NCBI GenBank assembly: GCA_026120035.1
Contig: JALRME010000021.1
Coordinates: forward strand, 248,001 to 312,000
Direction: 5' to 3'
From: Coleophoma eucalyptorum
Lineage: Eukaryota > Ascomycota > Leotiomycetes > Helotiales > Dermateaceae
Length of the DNA stretch: 64,000 nucleotides
Shown: positions 47,778-60,602 of the stretch, one piece after another
Layout: each line of letters starts with the position of its first letter
Position numbering within the stretch: position 1 is the stretch's first letter
Program-made: the position numbers and the translations under genes
Notes under the pieces: generated by a model
The model's database searches: none
What the model saw: only the letters and a program-made list of their open reading frames with translations
Told to the model about the DNA's origin: nothing

Positions 47778-49111
47778 TTATAGGATGCCTGAGTCTTTGA
47801 GTGCGTTCTGCAATATCGTCTCTTTGACGGCTGCAAAGACGAGGCGGATATTCGAGGTGTCAGTTGCTTGCGTGAGACTGTGCACAGTGAGTCAGTGTTC
47901 AGCAGGTAGATGGGTTCTCAAAACTATCTTACTGTGGGTAGAGGTTTAAATGTGCACGGTTGACTTGATTGAATCTCCATAGCAGATATTTAGCTGCTCT
48001 GTTGAGATCGTTCCCCCCCGAATAGTCGGGGAAATAATTTCCTAACGGTGATCGTCCCAGTTTCTGCTTGAAGAGATCGACTTTGTTGAGGAAGAGGATA
48101 ATACTGGTCCGCATGAACCAGCGAGAATTGACGACAGAGTCGAACAGTACCAAACTTTCCATCATGCGGTTCTATGCAGGTTAGAAAATTCCTCATGCTT
48201 GGCCGGGGTCTATATACCTGGTTGCTTTCTTCTAGCAATACTTGATCGTACTCACTCAACGCCACGCAGAAAATGATTGATGTGACATTCTCAAAGCAAT
48301 GAATCCACTTCTTTCTTTCACTTCTTTGCCCTCCCACATCAAACATGCTATACACAGTTAGCACCGCAGCCTAGGCTTGACGCCGGGAAGTTGCTTACTG
48401 TATGCTCAAGGATCCCATCGTAAACCTCGTTTCGTAAATACCTGTCGTTTTCGTTCGTGCTCTCAATACATCTGCTTCAATGGGTATGTACTCAGGAGCT
48501 GCTATCCTAGCAACCTCATCGAAGAAACTGTAGTTGGTCAGTATGGTTGAATCGGCTGGGACAGGTCATGGGCATACTATGGGGCAGAATCCATCAGATA
48601 AAACTCGCTCTGCCTCTCCATCAGAGCCTCTATGCACCCGTCCTTCCATACTGATGCTACCGCCAGGCCTACTTTCGGATTCAGTGGCGTATGCGGATCG
48701 GGATCGACCTGGTAGTCGATCAAGTAGTTACAATAGTCGTTGTTCGCAGGGTCTCTCAAGTCGATACCAAACTGTCGCATCGCGCCAATTAGTGCTTTCG
48801 AGCAATCAATCAGATTCTTGTATATCGTCAGACGGTATAGCGCCAACTCGTCCACAGTATATCCGTTCTGATGTATAATCTTCATCTGTTTGACGATGGT
48901 TGATTTACCACTCTCACCGGAACCTGTGGATGGATGGATGGTTAGCCGTCATGGCAACTGGGATGGGAGACTGCTCAGAGCACCCACCTAAAAGCAAGAT
49001 CTTGCATTCTCGTCGCAACCGCCTTGAGTCTTCCTCAAGTTTCTTGTCGATCATCTGACTCCGCTTCTTCTGCTCAATCTCCTCATCGTTGGAGCTCATG
49101 CAAGCACCCAT
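47778..49111 (-). CDS. G-protein alpha subunit, class III (GNA-3/GanB type)
   Basis: Six exons: 49111-48988, 48923-48578, 48527-48399, 48347-48218, 48171-47933 and 47877-47778; 355 residues. Motifs: myristoylation and palmitoylation site MGACMSS, P-loop GSGESGKST from residue 42, switch [10 protein letters not shown] with Arg181, switch [15 protein letters not shown] with Gln207, the guanine-specificity motif LFLNKVDLF and the TCAT-equivalent region near the C-terminus [17 protein letters not shown]. The N-terminus ([20 protein letters not shown]) matches the fungal class III group, which couples nutrient and sugar receptors to adenylate cyclase and affects conidiation and virulence in several species. 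No toxin-type pertussis Cys is present; the protein ends DSGIL. Confidence 0.96.
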
Positions 49112-49724
49112 CGTCCTACCACTTTGGCTGCAAGCGCAGCCCCGCCTTGATTGTGCTTATTACCAGCGTTGGCTTCCCGCGCAAGGCCCTCCAACAGCGG
49201 ACAACGTTCTACAAGAGGGTTTGTTTGTTCAATGCTTCAGAGATGGTGGGGGTCGAGGGAGCGAATAGGCTGTCGTTGGCCGGAGGGAACGATGGACGAC
49301 GAGAGGAGGATGGGGTTGATCGGTCGGAGAGGTAATTACGAGAGATACACAGCGATTAGATGATGACCGAGAGCTGGATGGTGGATACGACGGCAATGGG
49401 AGTTGCGAGAGGTAGTGGTCGTAATGCAGGATGATAGTTGTGCGAGCTGGCTGTGGACGTGGTTCCGGTGAAGGATGGACGTCAGGTCAGGCAGGTCAGG
49501 TCAAGGCTCTCGAGGATCTTCCCGACCGAGGGCAGCGCAGCGGCTCGAATGCGGAATTGTTGAACGACTCGCGAAGGGAAAGAGAAAGGCTGAGACAAGG
49601 GACCGACTCTACTACCAACGCTTACGAACAGGATAGGATTTATGCAGAGTTGGGGTGATGGATGGGATGGCGAGAGTTGAGGCCGAAGCTGTGCAAGAGT
49701 GACATGAATGAAGTGAATGAATAC

Positions 49725-49753
49725 TTGATTGATTGACTGGTTGATTGATTGAT
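49725..49753. repeat. TTGA tetranucleotide repeat
   Basis: About six TTGA units interrupted by one CTGG, some 600 bp upstream of the G-alpha start. Confidence 0.85.
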
Positions 49754-49842
49754 GGAAAGCAATGCTGGACCGGATGCTGGGTGGAGGATGATGGGTGAGC
49801 ATGCATGAGCTAGGATTCGGGCTGGGAGTGGATTGGGTGGTC

Positions 49843-49876
49843 GGCTGGTTGGCTGGCTGGCTGGCTGGCTGGCTGG
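49843..49876. repeat. GGCT tetranucleotide repeat
   Basis: Eight GGCT or GGTT units, six of them perfect and contiguous. An AAAGGG run follows within 40 bp. Confidence 0.9.
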
Positions 49877-50196
49877 TTTGTCAAAAGCGAAAGGGAAAGG
49901 GAAAGGGAAGGTAGAGTAGAAGGAGCACTAAGGTCGCATTGGTTTGCGGAGTGCCTAGCTTGCACTTGATCTGTCTGGAGTCGCCCACCTCTCCTCGCCC
50001 TTTCGCTCCAGGGCCCCCCGTCGCAGCTCAGCTGAGCTCGGCAGCTTTTCTACTATAGATCTGCCTTGCCGAAGACTGTATACCCTTCCTTTACTTCACA
50101 TTATTTGATCGTAGAGCCGGCTCTAGCGACACATCACTTCTACATAGAGGCTGCGGAGATGGAGGAGGATGGGGAAGACTAGCCAGAGAGGGTGGA

Positions 50197-50345
50197 TGGA
50201 TGTGGGTGTGGATATGGATTCTGGGTTATGGGTTATGAATGTGGATGTGGATGTGAATGTGGATGTGGATGTGGATGTGGCTCTGTCTGGCTCTGGCTCT
50301 GGCTTTACCTCTGGTTCTGGTTCTGGTTCGGGTTCTGGCTATGTG
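50197..50345. repeat. Hexamer-like array changing unit midway
   Basis: GGATGTGGATGT-type units (50197-50280) pass directly into GGCTCT/GGTTCT-type units (50280-50345). Both halves keep a 6-nt periodicity, so the array probably grew by slippage with one unit replacing another. Confidence 0.8.
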
Positions 50346-53300
50346 GCTCTTCCCCATCCCTCACGTACTTCTAGCGAGCCTCGAGTCCGCTGATGGTCCG
50401 CCAGAGTGGAGCATGTCTAAAGCAAGAGGTAGAGAGGACTCGATTCAAGTAACAGATCAAAGACACATCTCAAATCAAGACCAAACAGCCATGCTCGGTT
50501 TGTCAATGTGTGGGGATCCATAAGACGAACCACTGCATGTCCATCCAGCCACTGCTGCCCGTAAGAGAGGTCGGTCCAGTAACGAGTAAGTCCTCGTGTC
50601 TACCGGCAGGATTAGGTGGTCAATCAGCAGATCGCCATGGCCGCAGCTCCATGCTTCTATTTGCTATGCTCTGCTACAATCAACAACCAGCTGTAACGTC
50701 GCATTCATTTTGCTTCGTCCTCAGGGCAGTGTAGGTCCGACATAACACAGGGTAGAGAAGCAGTATCAGAAACATCAGCCCTGCCGAGCACGTACGGGCC
50801 ATTTCCGCCTCACCTCACAAATACTGTGCTCTCTACGCACGTATTTATTACATATGGATATGGACCAATAGATATAGACCACCGATGGGGCAGCAGCTCC
50901 AAAGGCCACCATCAGCCTCATACCCACAGAACGTCGCCAAAGAGGGAGATATAATGGTACACAGGCGACGACAACCAGGCCGGTTGGCATCCAAGATTAG
51001 CCAAATCGGTCAATCAGCAAGCATCATTCCAGGGTGTGTTGTAAGTAATATTTGCAGCATCCTTGACCAAAGACAAAAACGATCGGCCGACGTCCCTGTC
51101 GGTGTCGCTGTCGGTCTCGCTTGGATAAGACCAGACAACGCAAGCAAGCATCAAACAGGAAATCACCAGCGAGGAGAAGGTCTAACAAGGGTGGATATGG
51201 ATATAATCCGTGCTCTCTCGCCCTCTCCTTCAGCTACAGTACAAGACCTTGATGTTGACCTCAGACTGCTACTACCGAAGCCAGCCAGGTGTCAAGCCGA
51301 CCGAAAACCAGCCAGACAGCCAGCCACAAGCGACGAAAGTCTGTGCTGAAGCCTCCACTCGCTCTCGTACCTGTTCTCCCATACCCAAATCCGCGCCAGT
51401 CCAGGAGCCCAGCCCTGCAAATCCTCAAGGTCCAGGTGCAGATCCAGGCACCATATTCAAGGAGAGCATCTGGGACGCTGGTGTATCGGAAAGCAGATCA
51501 GGGAGTTTGCTGCAAGACCTAATTCCAACTCAAAATGACCTGAAATGAAGGACATCACATTAGACAGACACGATACGATGCACCCGGTGCCGAAAGCAGA
51601 GGCTGAAAGCGGACGACGGACGACGGATCCAGCCTGGGAAGCAAGTTAGCTCGCGACGGCGATTGATCGCAGGCAAGAACCACAGACAAAGGCAGGATCG
51701 GGCCAAAGGAGCGCCGAGATATGAGCAAAGAGAGGTTTGTTCTTGGCCGAAGAGCTGCAAAAGTCAGAAGTATCACAAGTTTCTAGGTGTAGCACAGCAG
51801 GGAGCCAGCCCTTCCCGCCTCACGTCGCTTCGCTGGGATCAATTGATTGCCTGCACACAGCCAGCCGGGTGGGTCCCAAGCCCTCGTGGCTGAGCCGGGT
51901 ACAGTGAGGGAGCGACGCTGGAGGATCAAACCATCCAACCTGCGACGCATGCTACGCCAAAGCTAATTCGATTTTCATTTCTCAACGAACACGAAAGATT
52001 TGGACCTTGGAATTGACTGCAAAAGGCAATCCACTGTCGGCGGGGAAACCTGGCCAGCTGATGCCGAGAGCCAATCCACCGCTTGCTGGCCAGCTTGTAT
52101 GCCACCTTGTATCTCACCCGGTCCGACGTACAGCGTACAGATCGTGAACGCTCTAGCCCTCTCAAGACCTCCCATCCACAATTCCAATTCCAAAAATCGA
52201 CAGCTTCCATCCCTTTGATCCTGCAAACACACCACAGCTACAGCTACAGCATGCATCGCCCAGCCCACCCCGCATATGCACCAAACCAGTCATCCGCACG
52301 AATTAGCTTTTTCGTCGTCCTCTTTGCGCTTCCTCTTCCGGTTCCTTTTGCTCTTCCTCACTCCCCCTCTGGTCCTCTCCCTGTCCCCTTCGGTCTCCCC
52401 CTCCGCCTTTCTCCTCTTCTTCGTCCTCCTCGTTCCCCTCCAGCCTTCTCAACTTTAAAATCCCAAGACGCTGGATCCCTCATTCTCTCGAAGAAGAAAA
52501 GAGAAAGGCGCCGGGAGGCCTCGTGGCATTCCCTGGCCGTGCGTTTGCATGAGATGGATCGTGGTTTGTGCAGGGATAGGTAGACGGACTCCAAGCCCTT
52601 CGTTACTCGAGCTGTCTGTCCTCTAACTCGCAAGGTACAACGAACCCAGGCTCGTCGTCCTTCAAACCCCCTCTGCTCGCTGCTTAGACCTCGCCTTGTC
52701 TCTTGTCTGCGTCTCTGTTTCCGTCCTAACATGCTTCATACCCTGGAGATCATCGAAAGCATGTTGTTCGTCTCCTCCTCTTCCTACCAGTTCGGCTTGC
52801 ACAACCCCTCCCTCCCCCCTCTCCTTCTCTGTATCCCAACCTCCTCCGAGTCATAAAACCAAGAAACAAAGTATAAAATAAAAAGCACCTCAACTTTTCC
52901 CAAAACAACCAACTCCCTTACCACGTGTGCTATCAATAACCAATCTCATATTCTTATCCCCTCGCCCAAAACAGAAATCAGAGAACGCCTCAGAAGAAAG
53001 ACGAGAGATGAAAAGCAATCTACAAGCCAACCGGTGTAAGTTTCCAGGAACCCGCCACGTGGAGTTTGGACTGCAACGGCGACGGTACCTGTCTCAAGTT
53101 CTAGAAGAGGAAGATGGAGGGAGGAGAAGAGGACGAGGTATGTGCGGCATGCATGGATCATGGAAGAATGGAATCTAGAGGATAGGATAAGCATGGGAGG
53201 AAAACCCGAGCTTCGAGAATGATCCAAGAGTGAGGCTGAGAACGCCATAGCACAGTAAACGACCGGGGGGAGGTGGAAGGTGGATGGTGTAATGATTTCC

Positions 53301-53406
53301 TGTCTGTCCCCTCTCCCTAGGCATTATCCCCCCCGTTGAAGAAAACAGAGAAGTGCCGGTAAGGTACGTACCTGGACTTCACAAGGCTGAAAGCCACACC
53401 AATCTA

Positions 53407-53441
53407 TCTTTCTCTTTCTCTTTCTCTCTCTCCCTCTCCCT
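53407..53441. repeat. CT-rich simple repeat
   Basis: TTTCTC and CTCTCC units make a strand of only C and T for about 35 bp. Confidence 0.8.
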
Positions 53442-54790
53442 GCACGCACCACTTGCTCGTGTTATGTTTTCTCGGGGGTCTGTCCTCTGCCTGCTCGAGT
53501 GCTGTCTGCCTGTCTGTGCCTGTGCCTGTGCCTGTATGATATAAAGCGATCCCAATTTAACTGGTAACTTTCCAAGAACTCTCGCACCCGGAGTATCCAT
53601 TTGGCCCCCATCATCTCCTTTTACATGCATGGGAATTTCATCAAAAGCCCAATACAAAGCACCAACATACCAAAGCCCCCAAAATCTTTAACCCCAATAT
53701 CACTTTCCTCCCTCCTCCCCTCAATCACCCCGGGGATCTCCCATACCTCACCTCGAGGTCCAGTCCAGTGAATATCTAGACAAGAACATCGGTGCCAGCC
53801 CTTTACCCTTCTCTCTCTCTCTGAAATCCTAATGCCCCTCCCCCTTCTTTGGTTCGTTGGGTGAACATAATATACCCGAAGCACTCTGAGCCCTTTGGCA
53901 TTAAATTAATGTTTCCTTTTGTTTTAATTCTCTCCTCTCTTTGCCCATAATGGGAGTATATTGTCTTGCAACCCCCGCAACCCCCTCTGTGAATACACCT
54001 CGGTCTTGAATTTGGTTTCTCGTTGGCTCACGGGGTTGGAGAATATCGCCAGTGAGTTGAGTGTGTCATGCATAATTTCACGGGCCTTTTACGAATCACA
54101 TCTAGGGCTGTGACGCTAGAATTCTTCAAACATGTCCATCGGTTAAATCTATCATATTACAATCTTAAAGATATTTTTAGTGGTTCAGAATGACAGTACC
54201 TTGATTTCTCACATAGTTCCAGCAATCAAACGGTTGGAGAAAAGAAGTGGCCTATGAATTGCGTCAACTTCTGACGTATAATATCAATGCAGACAGCTCA
54301 CAATGCATCAACGTGACAATCTGAAATTAGAATGCAGAAAACATTAGAGCATTTGATTTTCTCTTTGCATTTTGTCTTTCTGTCTGTCGCACTAATTGTT
54401 ACAGTCTCTATTGACTGCATGCTAAGGGAGATTGGCCAAGGTAAGTAGGTAGGCTGGTACTTCTATTAACCCCTCCTACACCTCAGCAATGCTGTCCGAT
54501 TTTATGCCCAGAGGTGTTGGATCCCTGGATGGTAATTTACCTTGTCTCGCAGAGCCTTGCTTCGCAAGCACAACAAAGTATGTCCTACGAAGATAATATC
54601 ACCGCTGCCTCTCCAGCGCTCATCCCGTCCTTTGTGCATGCAGAATATCAATGTCGTCTCGCTCTCGAGAGGACTTCTGTCTTTAAAGACATAAAACCCC
54701 GCCCAGATTCTCGCCGTTGACCATGCCCCATGCCGATCCCTGTCTTCTCAGAAATAAAGTGTAAATCATAAACCATAAACCCAAATGCTC

Positions 54791-57389
54791 TCATGCCAAA
54801 TAACCGAGTTCATCATCATCGAGACGTTCGAGGTACTCTTTTTCAAGTAAGATATCGATACACTTCTTGATGTCTGGAATTTTGGGAATGAAGCGTGATC
54901 GAATCTGGCTGATGCATTCGCTGACAAGGTTGGTGTGCTTCATCTTCTTACGAGCCTTCATGATACGCACAATTGCAGACTGAATACCACATTAGTAACT
55001 GTACAAACTGCGCTATGAATTTTACTTACCTGCATGAGCAACTTTCGGTCTTCCTCGATGGTCTTGTGGGTCTCATCTGATTCTTGCTTCTGTTCTGACT
55101 TGACACCGATGTTGAGATTGACGCGGATTTTCTTGCTCTTGAAGTCATAATTTAGGTTGAAAGTCTTGCCTGGTGCAGGCTTTCCTTCGGCTGGAGACAT
55201 TGTGAGAACCTTAGCCTTCAAGAAGATGCCCATTGTGGAATCAAGGACATCGGAAGTAAGTTGTGTGGCCTTGGCGATATCATCGTAGCTGTTGGAATCC
55301 TTCTCGTTGAAGAGTAAGAGAACAGCCATCTGATAGGTGGAGACTTGGAACGTGTATGGGACTTTGGAGTTCTTGCAATAGTTGGCCTTGACTTCACCCT
55401 TGCAGAGCTGCCATAGCCATGTAAGCTTTCGCCCGTTGTGCTTCTTGCTGTAGAAATTTTGGAAGCGTTCGTAGGCCTTGGTGATCTCGGGAGGTGGAGT
55501 AAAGTCGGTATTTGGTGGTGCAAGAGGCCACATGCCCGTACCAAGGATTGAATACGTTGCATCGATGCCTTTGTACTCTCCATCTGCAAGCTTGGCCTCA
55601 AACTCTTTGTAGCCAGTGTTCAGATCCTTAGAGATCTGGATATCCTGGAACATACGCTGAAGTTTGTTGGTGTACTCAAATCCACAGGCCTCCTTCAATT
55701 TACTGATCATGCTAGTCTCAGCATCATCAGATGACGAGTTTGTGTTGACCAGTCTTCGCGCCAAGAACTTTCCGTAAAACTTTTGGAAGACATCCTTGTC
55801 CTCAATGTATTTGAATACAATCATAAGTTGTGTCAAAGTGTTTTCAACATCACTCTCTTCCGCACCTCCAGCGCTCTTCTTCAGCAAGCTATCACTATAC
55901 TTGGCGAGTAGTTCAGGTGATCTGCTGGTCGAGTCTTTGCAAATCTCATTTCTGTTGACGAATTCCTTGCAGGCATTGTCAAGTGACCGCGTAAATTCTG
56001 GTTCGTCTCTGAAGGCCTTCTTGACAAGACTTTGATACTGTGCATGAACTTCAAGCAACGCATCAACATAAACCTTTGGCTCCAACTTGTCCGCATCTGC
56101 TGCAACCTTGGAAACCGAAGCCAGTCCAGCTTTCCGCACATGTGCTTCGAATTTAGTGCGAAGTGGGTCGAGGCCATCTGCGATCCTGGCCAGGAGCAGG
56201 TACATGCGGTGCATATCCTCGACTCGATCGTTATCCAGAAGAACCTGGAATTCATCGCGAAGAAGGGTTGAGTGATCAGCGATCAGTGCAACATTGCATG
56301 CTTTCCTAAGCGGCAAGATAATATCCGGATGCAGATACATAGTAACACGCTGCTCCTCCTCCTCGAGACGAGCCTCAGCCTTCTTCATGTACTCAACAAT
56401 ACTGTTTTCGGCTACGAATTGTGTTGACTCTGCTTGGTAGAAAGCCTTGGTGGCTTCCAAGAAGGGGCGCTCAAAGTTGAATCGGTAGACGTCCAAAGTT
56501 GATTTGGTAGGATCTGCCTCATCCAGGCCGAGGGAAACAAATGAGTCGACAATACTCTTAATTTGATTGTGCTCAATGGTCTCTCCATGACGCTGCTTTT
56601 CCACCATCTTCAAAACCGCACCCATGACCTTCTCGTGAACTTCTGAGAACAGAGTTATGCGCCACTGTACAAGGTGTAAGGTGTAGACATCGTAAATGTT
56701 CTTCTTGCCCTCCTCCATCTCTCTCTTGACCCAATGTCGGTTGAGGTATCGGAAAAGATGGTTGACATACTTGGCGGCAGTGGTATATCGATCCCATTCA
56801 CGGATGTAAAATGCTAGAAGCGCTTCATCTGAATGTTTCTTCGATTCGACGACAAGATCCTTCAGGTAGTTATTCAGATAGGTTATCAGGTTTTGGTATA
56901 GATCCTCGCCGAGAAGATGTGCTATTATGACGGTAAGCCGAGATAATAAGGGGTTCAAAATTAGCTCAAGACCTACCTCCCCGATGTGCGCCTCCAATAA
57001 CACCTTGGTTATTGCTGCTCACTGCCTTTTGTGACGTGCAGAAATTATGTACAGCTCTGCACGATGCATTAGTACTCAACCCTGATGGGGACCGTGGGCT
57101 TTTCTTACGTGTAAACTCCCATATACTGTCGAACGAAACCTGTGGTTAGTAGAGGTATGCTTCCAAATAGCTGCGTCACTCACAGTCGTCATGTCAATAC
57201 CCTCTTGGAGATTGACCATAATACGTGAGACGCCTGTCTCGAGGTATTTCCATCTGCGTACCGCATCAGTATGCCCCTTATCGTAACGGATTTCTTGAGA
57301 TCGTAGCCAACTCACGTTGCATCCAAATCCTCCCGGTTGGGCACCGGAGGCATACGCGGTGCCGTCGTAGTCTGAGTAGCCACCGACAT
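54791..57389 (-). CDS. cul1: Cullin-1 (Cdc53), SCF ubiquitin ligase scaffold
   Basis: Six exons: 57389-57316, 57253-57184, 57125-57109 (17 nt), 57056-56977, 56921-55030 and 54979-54791; 773 residues. The N-terminal helical repeats that hold Skp1/F-box carry [32 protein letters not shown] and [12 protein letters not shown]. The cullin homology domain includes [17 protein letters not shown], and the C-terminal winged helix contains [13 protein letters not shown], where Lys719 is the NEDD8 acceptor. The tail [14 protein letters not shown] is typical. It would act in nucleus and cytosol, bridging Rbx1-E2 to F-box substrates. The 17-nt third exon encodes only YMGVY plus part of Thr, yet that peptide is strongly conserved in the family. 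Confidence 0.96.
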
Positions 57390-58165
57390 CTTGAAGTTGG
57401 TGGCGTGGCAGATGCTGAAGTTGAGTGTTTCGAAATCTAGATGGCCGCCCGCAAGACAAGATCAGGGGAAGGGGATATCGTCCCGGGTATGTACGTGAAC
57501 TTTTCAGGATATAGAGGAGATGGAGATGTCTGCTGCGCTCTCTGGGACGAGGTCGCTCGAAGAGTACGGTTCTGGAAGGCACACGAGCTGAGTCGCAGAA
57601 CCTTAGATCGTGGGAAGGAGAAGATCCACGCAGGACGCAGATTTTGGTGGATATCTGCCGCAACTATCAAAGAATAGTACGAACAGTAACAGCATACAAG
57701 ACACAGCGTCGCCTTGGCTGGAGAGGAGGGAGCGCCGTGGTCAGTGGTTGATTTGTAGGAGGGTCGATTGATGAGGAGCACAATCAGCTTAGGCAAGTCT
57801 AGTGGGTGCCCGGATAAGGAGTCGAGGGCGTGCTGCTAGGGAAAGACAACCGACGCGTCTATTTCCAGGAGACGCGCCTTTTAACAGCCCTATGAGCATA
57901 GACGACAATTGATAAGGTCTAAGATAGTCATCAGGACGTAGAGGTGGAAATTAGTCCCGAACCGCGAGGTGCAAATGGCAGTTTTGAGGGTGGTTTTGAG
58001 TTGTCAGACAATTTCATCCAGTTTTGTTCGTGGAGTGCGTCAAGTGTTGCCAGTGACGTAAATCAGATCCGTTCAACTCAAGATGCCTTCGTCACAGAAG
58101 GAGTATTCCCAACCTGAAAACAAGGCCTCTTTATTCCCTGTTAACCTCATCCAAACAAACTCATC
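57390..58165. promoter_or_regulatory. Divergent region, cul1 / cupin gene
   Basis: 776 bp between opposed start codons; a short plus-strand frame at 57441-57677 overlaps the cul1 leader and is not supported. No RNA or repeat is seen. Confidence 0.45.
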
Positions 58166-58791
58166 ATGGCCCGACTTCACTTAACTTCATTGGCAGCACT
58201 TCAGGTATCTCGCCATCTAATCCCGCGGCAGGGTCTGATACCCAATACCTCGTTGCAGAACCATCCACTTCTGATATACCACTCGTGTATTCCAGATTCA
58301 GCCACGTCATATACCATAGAGTCCCATCTCAAAGCCGTTGGTGTTGTAGTACCCCGATGGAGATACACTATGTATAGTACAACACACTTCCACAGCACAA
58401 CCCACGAAATCCTCTGCATTTCATCCGGACGAGCCAAGCTGTGTAAGTTAATTTACATAGTTGCCCAAAATCATCACAGAAATATTTAACTGGGCTTATC
58501 GCACTTTTCTCATATCTACTTCTAGGTTTTGGAGGTGAGAACAACCCTTCCAGAGTTGAAGCTTCGGTCACCAAGGGAGACGTCATCGTTGTCCCAGCTG
58601 GAGTAGGCCACAGACTCCTGGAGGATATTGATGGTACCTTTGAGATGGTGGGGAGTTATCCCAGAGGTAAGAATTGGGATATGTGCTATGGCAAGGAGGA
58701 AGAAGTGGAGAAAGTGAAAGGAATCAGTGAGCTTGGCTGGTTTGACCGGGATCCACTTTATGGTGACGAAGGCCCAGCCTTGTCAAAGTAA
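58166..58791 (+). CDS. Small cupin-fold protein
   Basis: Two exons, 58166-58442 and 58526-58791, phase-1 intron of 83 nt; 180 residues. A single cupin barrel is visible: motif 1 region HFHSTTHEILCISSGRAKLCFGG, with His, His and Glu as probable metal ligands, and motif 2 region GDVIVVPAGVGHRLLED with the second His. This resembles the YjlB-type cupins. The residues needed to bind a divalent metal are present. Many such proteins have no established reaction; an isomerase or dioxygenase role is possible. The second exon supplies the last strands and a charged tail ending WFDRDPLYGDEG, common in this family. Confidence 0.85.
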
Positions 58792-59150
58792 TACAGAACC
58801 AGCGGTTTGAAGCCCCATACGGACGGAGAGTATTTTGCATCCTACAGCGGTTCCTGTTTTCTTTCAAACATGAACTTTGGGACCTAGGAACTTAGGGAAT
58901 ATATTACGGAACCAGAAGACAAAACTCCTAGAACTTCAGCTCTAACAAAAGAGACATTATTTTCATTATTGTATCGAACAATTGTCGCTGCTTATTTGCT
59001 GGCAGGCAGCTATGTACAAAAGGGATATGTACGGCCCATAAACGCCTTTTCCCGTAATGCTGGTATATGATTCCCGTAGAACAAACGCCAAAGATGTAAA
59101 CCGATATTCTTTCTATTTCCAACCCGAAGCTGAAAAGAGGGTTTCATGGT
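58792..59150. other. Convergent intergenic region, cupin / srf1
   Basis: 359 bp between convergent stop codons; nothing beyond 3' UTR sequence is seen. Confidence 0.5.
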
Positions 59151-60602
59151 CTATTCCCCCTCTTCCCTTCCATCTCTACCACCAACACGTTCGACCAACC
59201 TGTTTTCAAGTCAGTCTCTATCCTTCATTTGCAATAGAGAAGTCTCTTACCTGAAGATGCTAACGGCGAATGTCAAACTCCAAGCGACCAGTGCTATCAT
59301 CAAGATTGCACATAAAGCCCTCACCCTGTGGCAAACGACGGCATTGAACTCGCTACTCTTACTAGCTACACAACTCCCATCGTTATCTGTGAGTGCGCCA
59401 AAGGCAAGAGCGAGGTTCGCGGCTTCGAAAATAATGAAGAACAGGTCAAGGAGAACCAGGCGGATCTTGGCTCTAGGAGAACGTAATCCTAATGGTTTGC
59501 CAGTATACTCGTCCCAAGTTACGTAGAGAATGTAAGGAATGGCAACGGCGTCAACCACAACGGCCATGGTCGTAGAAGAGCTCTGTCGGAATCTATGTGT
59601 GTCTGAAAGGTGAAAGACTGATCCTGAAATGCCCAAAGAGATTATGGAAGTAGTAAAAACAGTAACACGCAAAGAAAGCGGAACAAATGGATGTAGAAGA
59701 ATTGTGTTCTGGGAGGATTAGCCGGACTCACAAACGTTATAACGAGATGTCTTACCTGCACTCGCGTTATAAAATTCTTTCTTCGCTTTTTGTTGTGTAG
59801 TAACCCATACACAGTCTCGTCTCCATCTGCGTCTCCGAGATCCCCTCTCCATGGCTTTTCATAACCAGGAGTCAGTTCCCTTAAAAATCTTTGATCAACC
59901 TGCTTTGGTTCTTCGCCTTCCGGCGGGCCATACATCGATGCTTTGATGAAATTGCGCCAAGGCGAGGAGGTTGGAAGGATGCCAGATCTCATAATAACCG
60001 GATCTTTTTCTCTAGCATGGTCCCATTTACGACCTGGAACAGGATCGCGATGCCCACCAAAGAAACCGGTTTCGTGCTTACGTTCTGGTACACCAGACAC
60101 AGCGTCCCATTCATCAACGAAGCCATCTTGGGAAACTCTCCTATCTGGATTCGCAAGATCGTAATGATGCTGCGCTGAATGCGCTCGGGATGGAGACGTA
60201 AGAAGGGCATCAGTCGGCCTCAACGCGTCGGAAGGACTAGTATCATCCTCATCCAGAGACGCTATCCAAGCTACACAAACGTCAGCGCCTATTATACTTC
60301 TTCTAGTTTTACGACCTACAAGGTAGAGTTCGCACTCCTCTTTGTGCGTCCCGATTTTCAGCCTGTGTGCTGGTCGTGCTTCCAGAGACGCGCGACGACC
60401 CAGAGTAAGCCTTCGGCCGGTTGCCCTGACTATCTGCCCACCTCTTCTCCTTGGCCATGATGGGCTGTGCCGACGACGCAGTTGAGGAATCGGAGAAGGG
60501 TCTCTGAACTGGAGATGGATGCTCATGTTGGAGAATGGAGTGAGCTTCCAGTGGAAAACCTTGCGTCGCGGCGGACCGGACTGTAGCGTCTGAGGCCTCC
60601 AT
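59151..60602 (-). CDS. srf1: Regulator of phospholipase D, Srf1-like membrane protein
   Basis: Four exons: 60602-60320, 60270-59756, 59708-59251 and 59199-59151; 434 residues. The N-terminal half is disordered and Ser/Arg-rich, followed by the conserved SSPWRNFIKAS and PGYEKPWRGD. Four membrane segments follow, around FVPLSLRVTVFTTSIISLG, MAVVVDAVAIPYILYVTW, LVLLDLFFIIFEAANLALAF and ALCAILMIALVAWSLTFAV. The loop WDEYTGKPLGLRSPRAKIR is characteristic of fungal Srf1, which in yeast regulates phospholipase D Spo14. The tiny last exon completes FRLVERVGG. The first junction (GTAGGT donor) is the least certain; it gives RTLPSWIASLDEDD. Confidence 0.88.

Larger units (their letters stand above)
49112..54790. 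other. 5.7-kb gene-free region upstream of the G-alpha gene
   Basis: The largest stretch without a supportable gene. It contains TTGA units (49725-49753), GGCT units (49843-49876), a GGATGT/GGCTCT hexamer-like array (50197-50345) and CT-rich blocks (about 52310-52450 and 53407-53441). Open frames here are short, overlap these repeats and lack splice-site or domain support. It must hold the G-alpha promoter and leader and the cul1 3' UTR; a non-coding RNA is possible but not visible by eye. Confidence 0.5.

Noticed and set aside
49843..49876. GGCT repeat as part of a mobile element end
   Set aside because: Plain microsatellite, with no terminal repeats, target duplications or transposase fragments nearby.
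50169..50400. Valine/aspartate and glycine/serine repeat peptides as a coding sequence
   Set aside because: They are translations of a hexanucleotide-like simple repeat; all frames are open for that reason.
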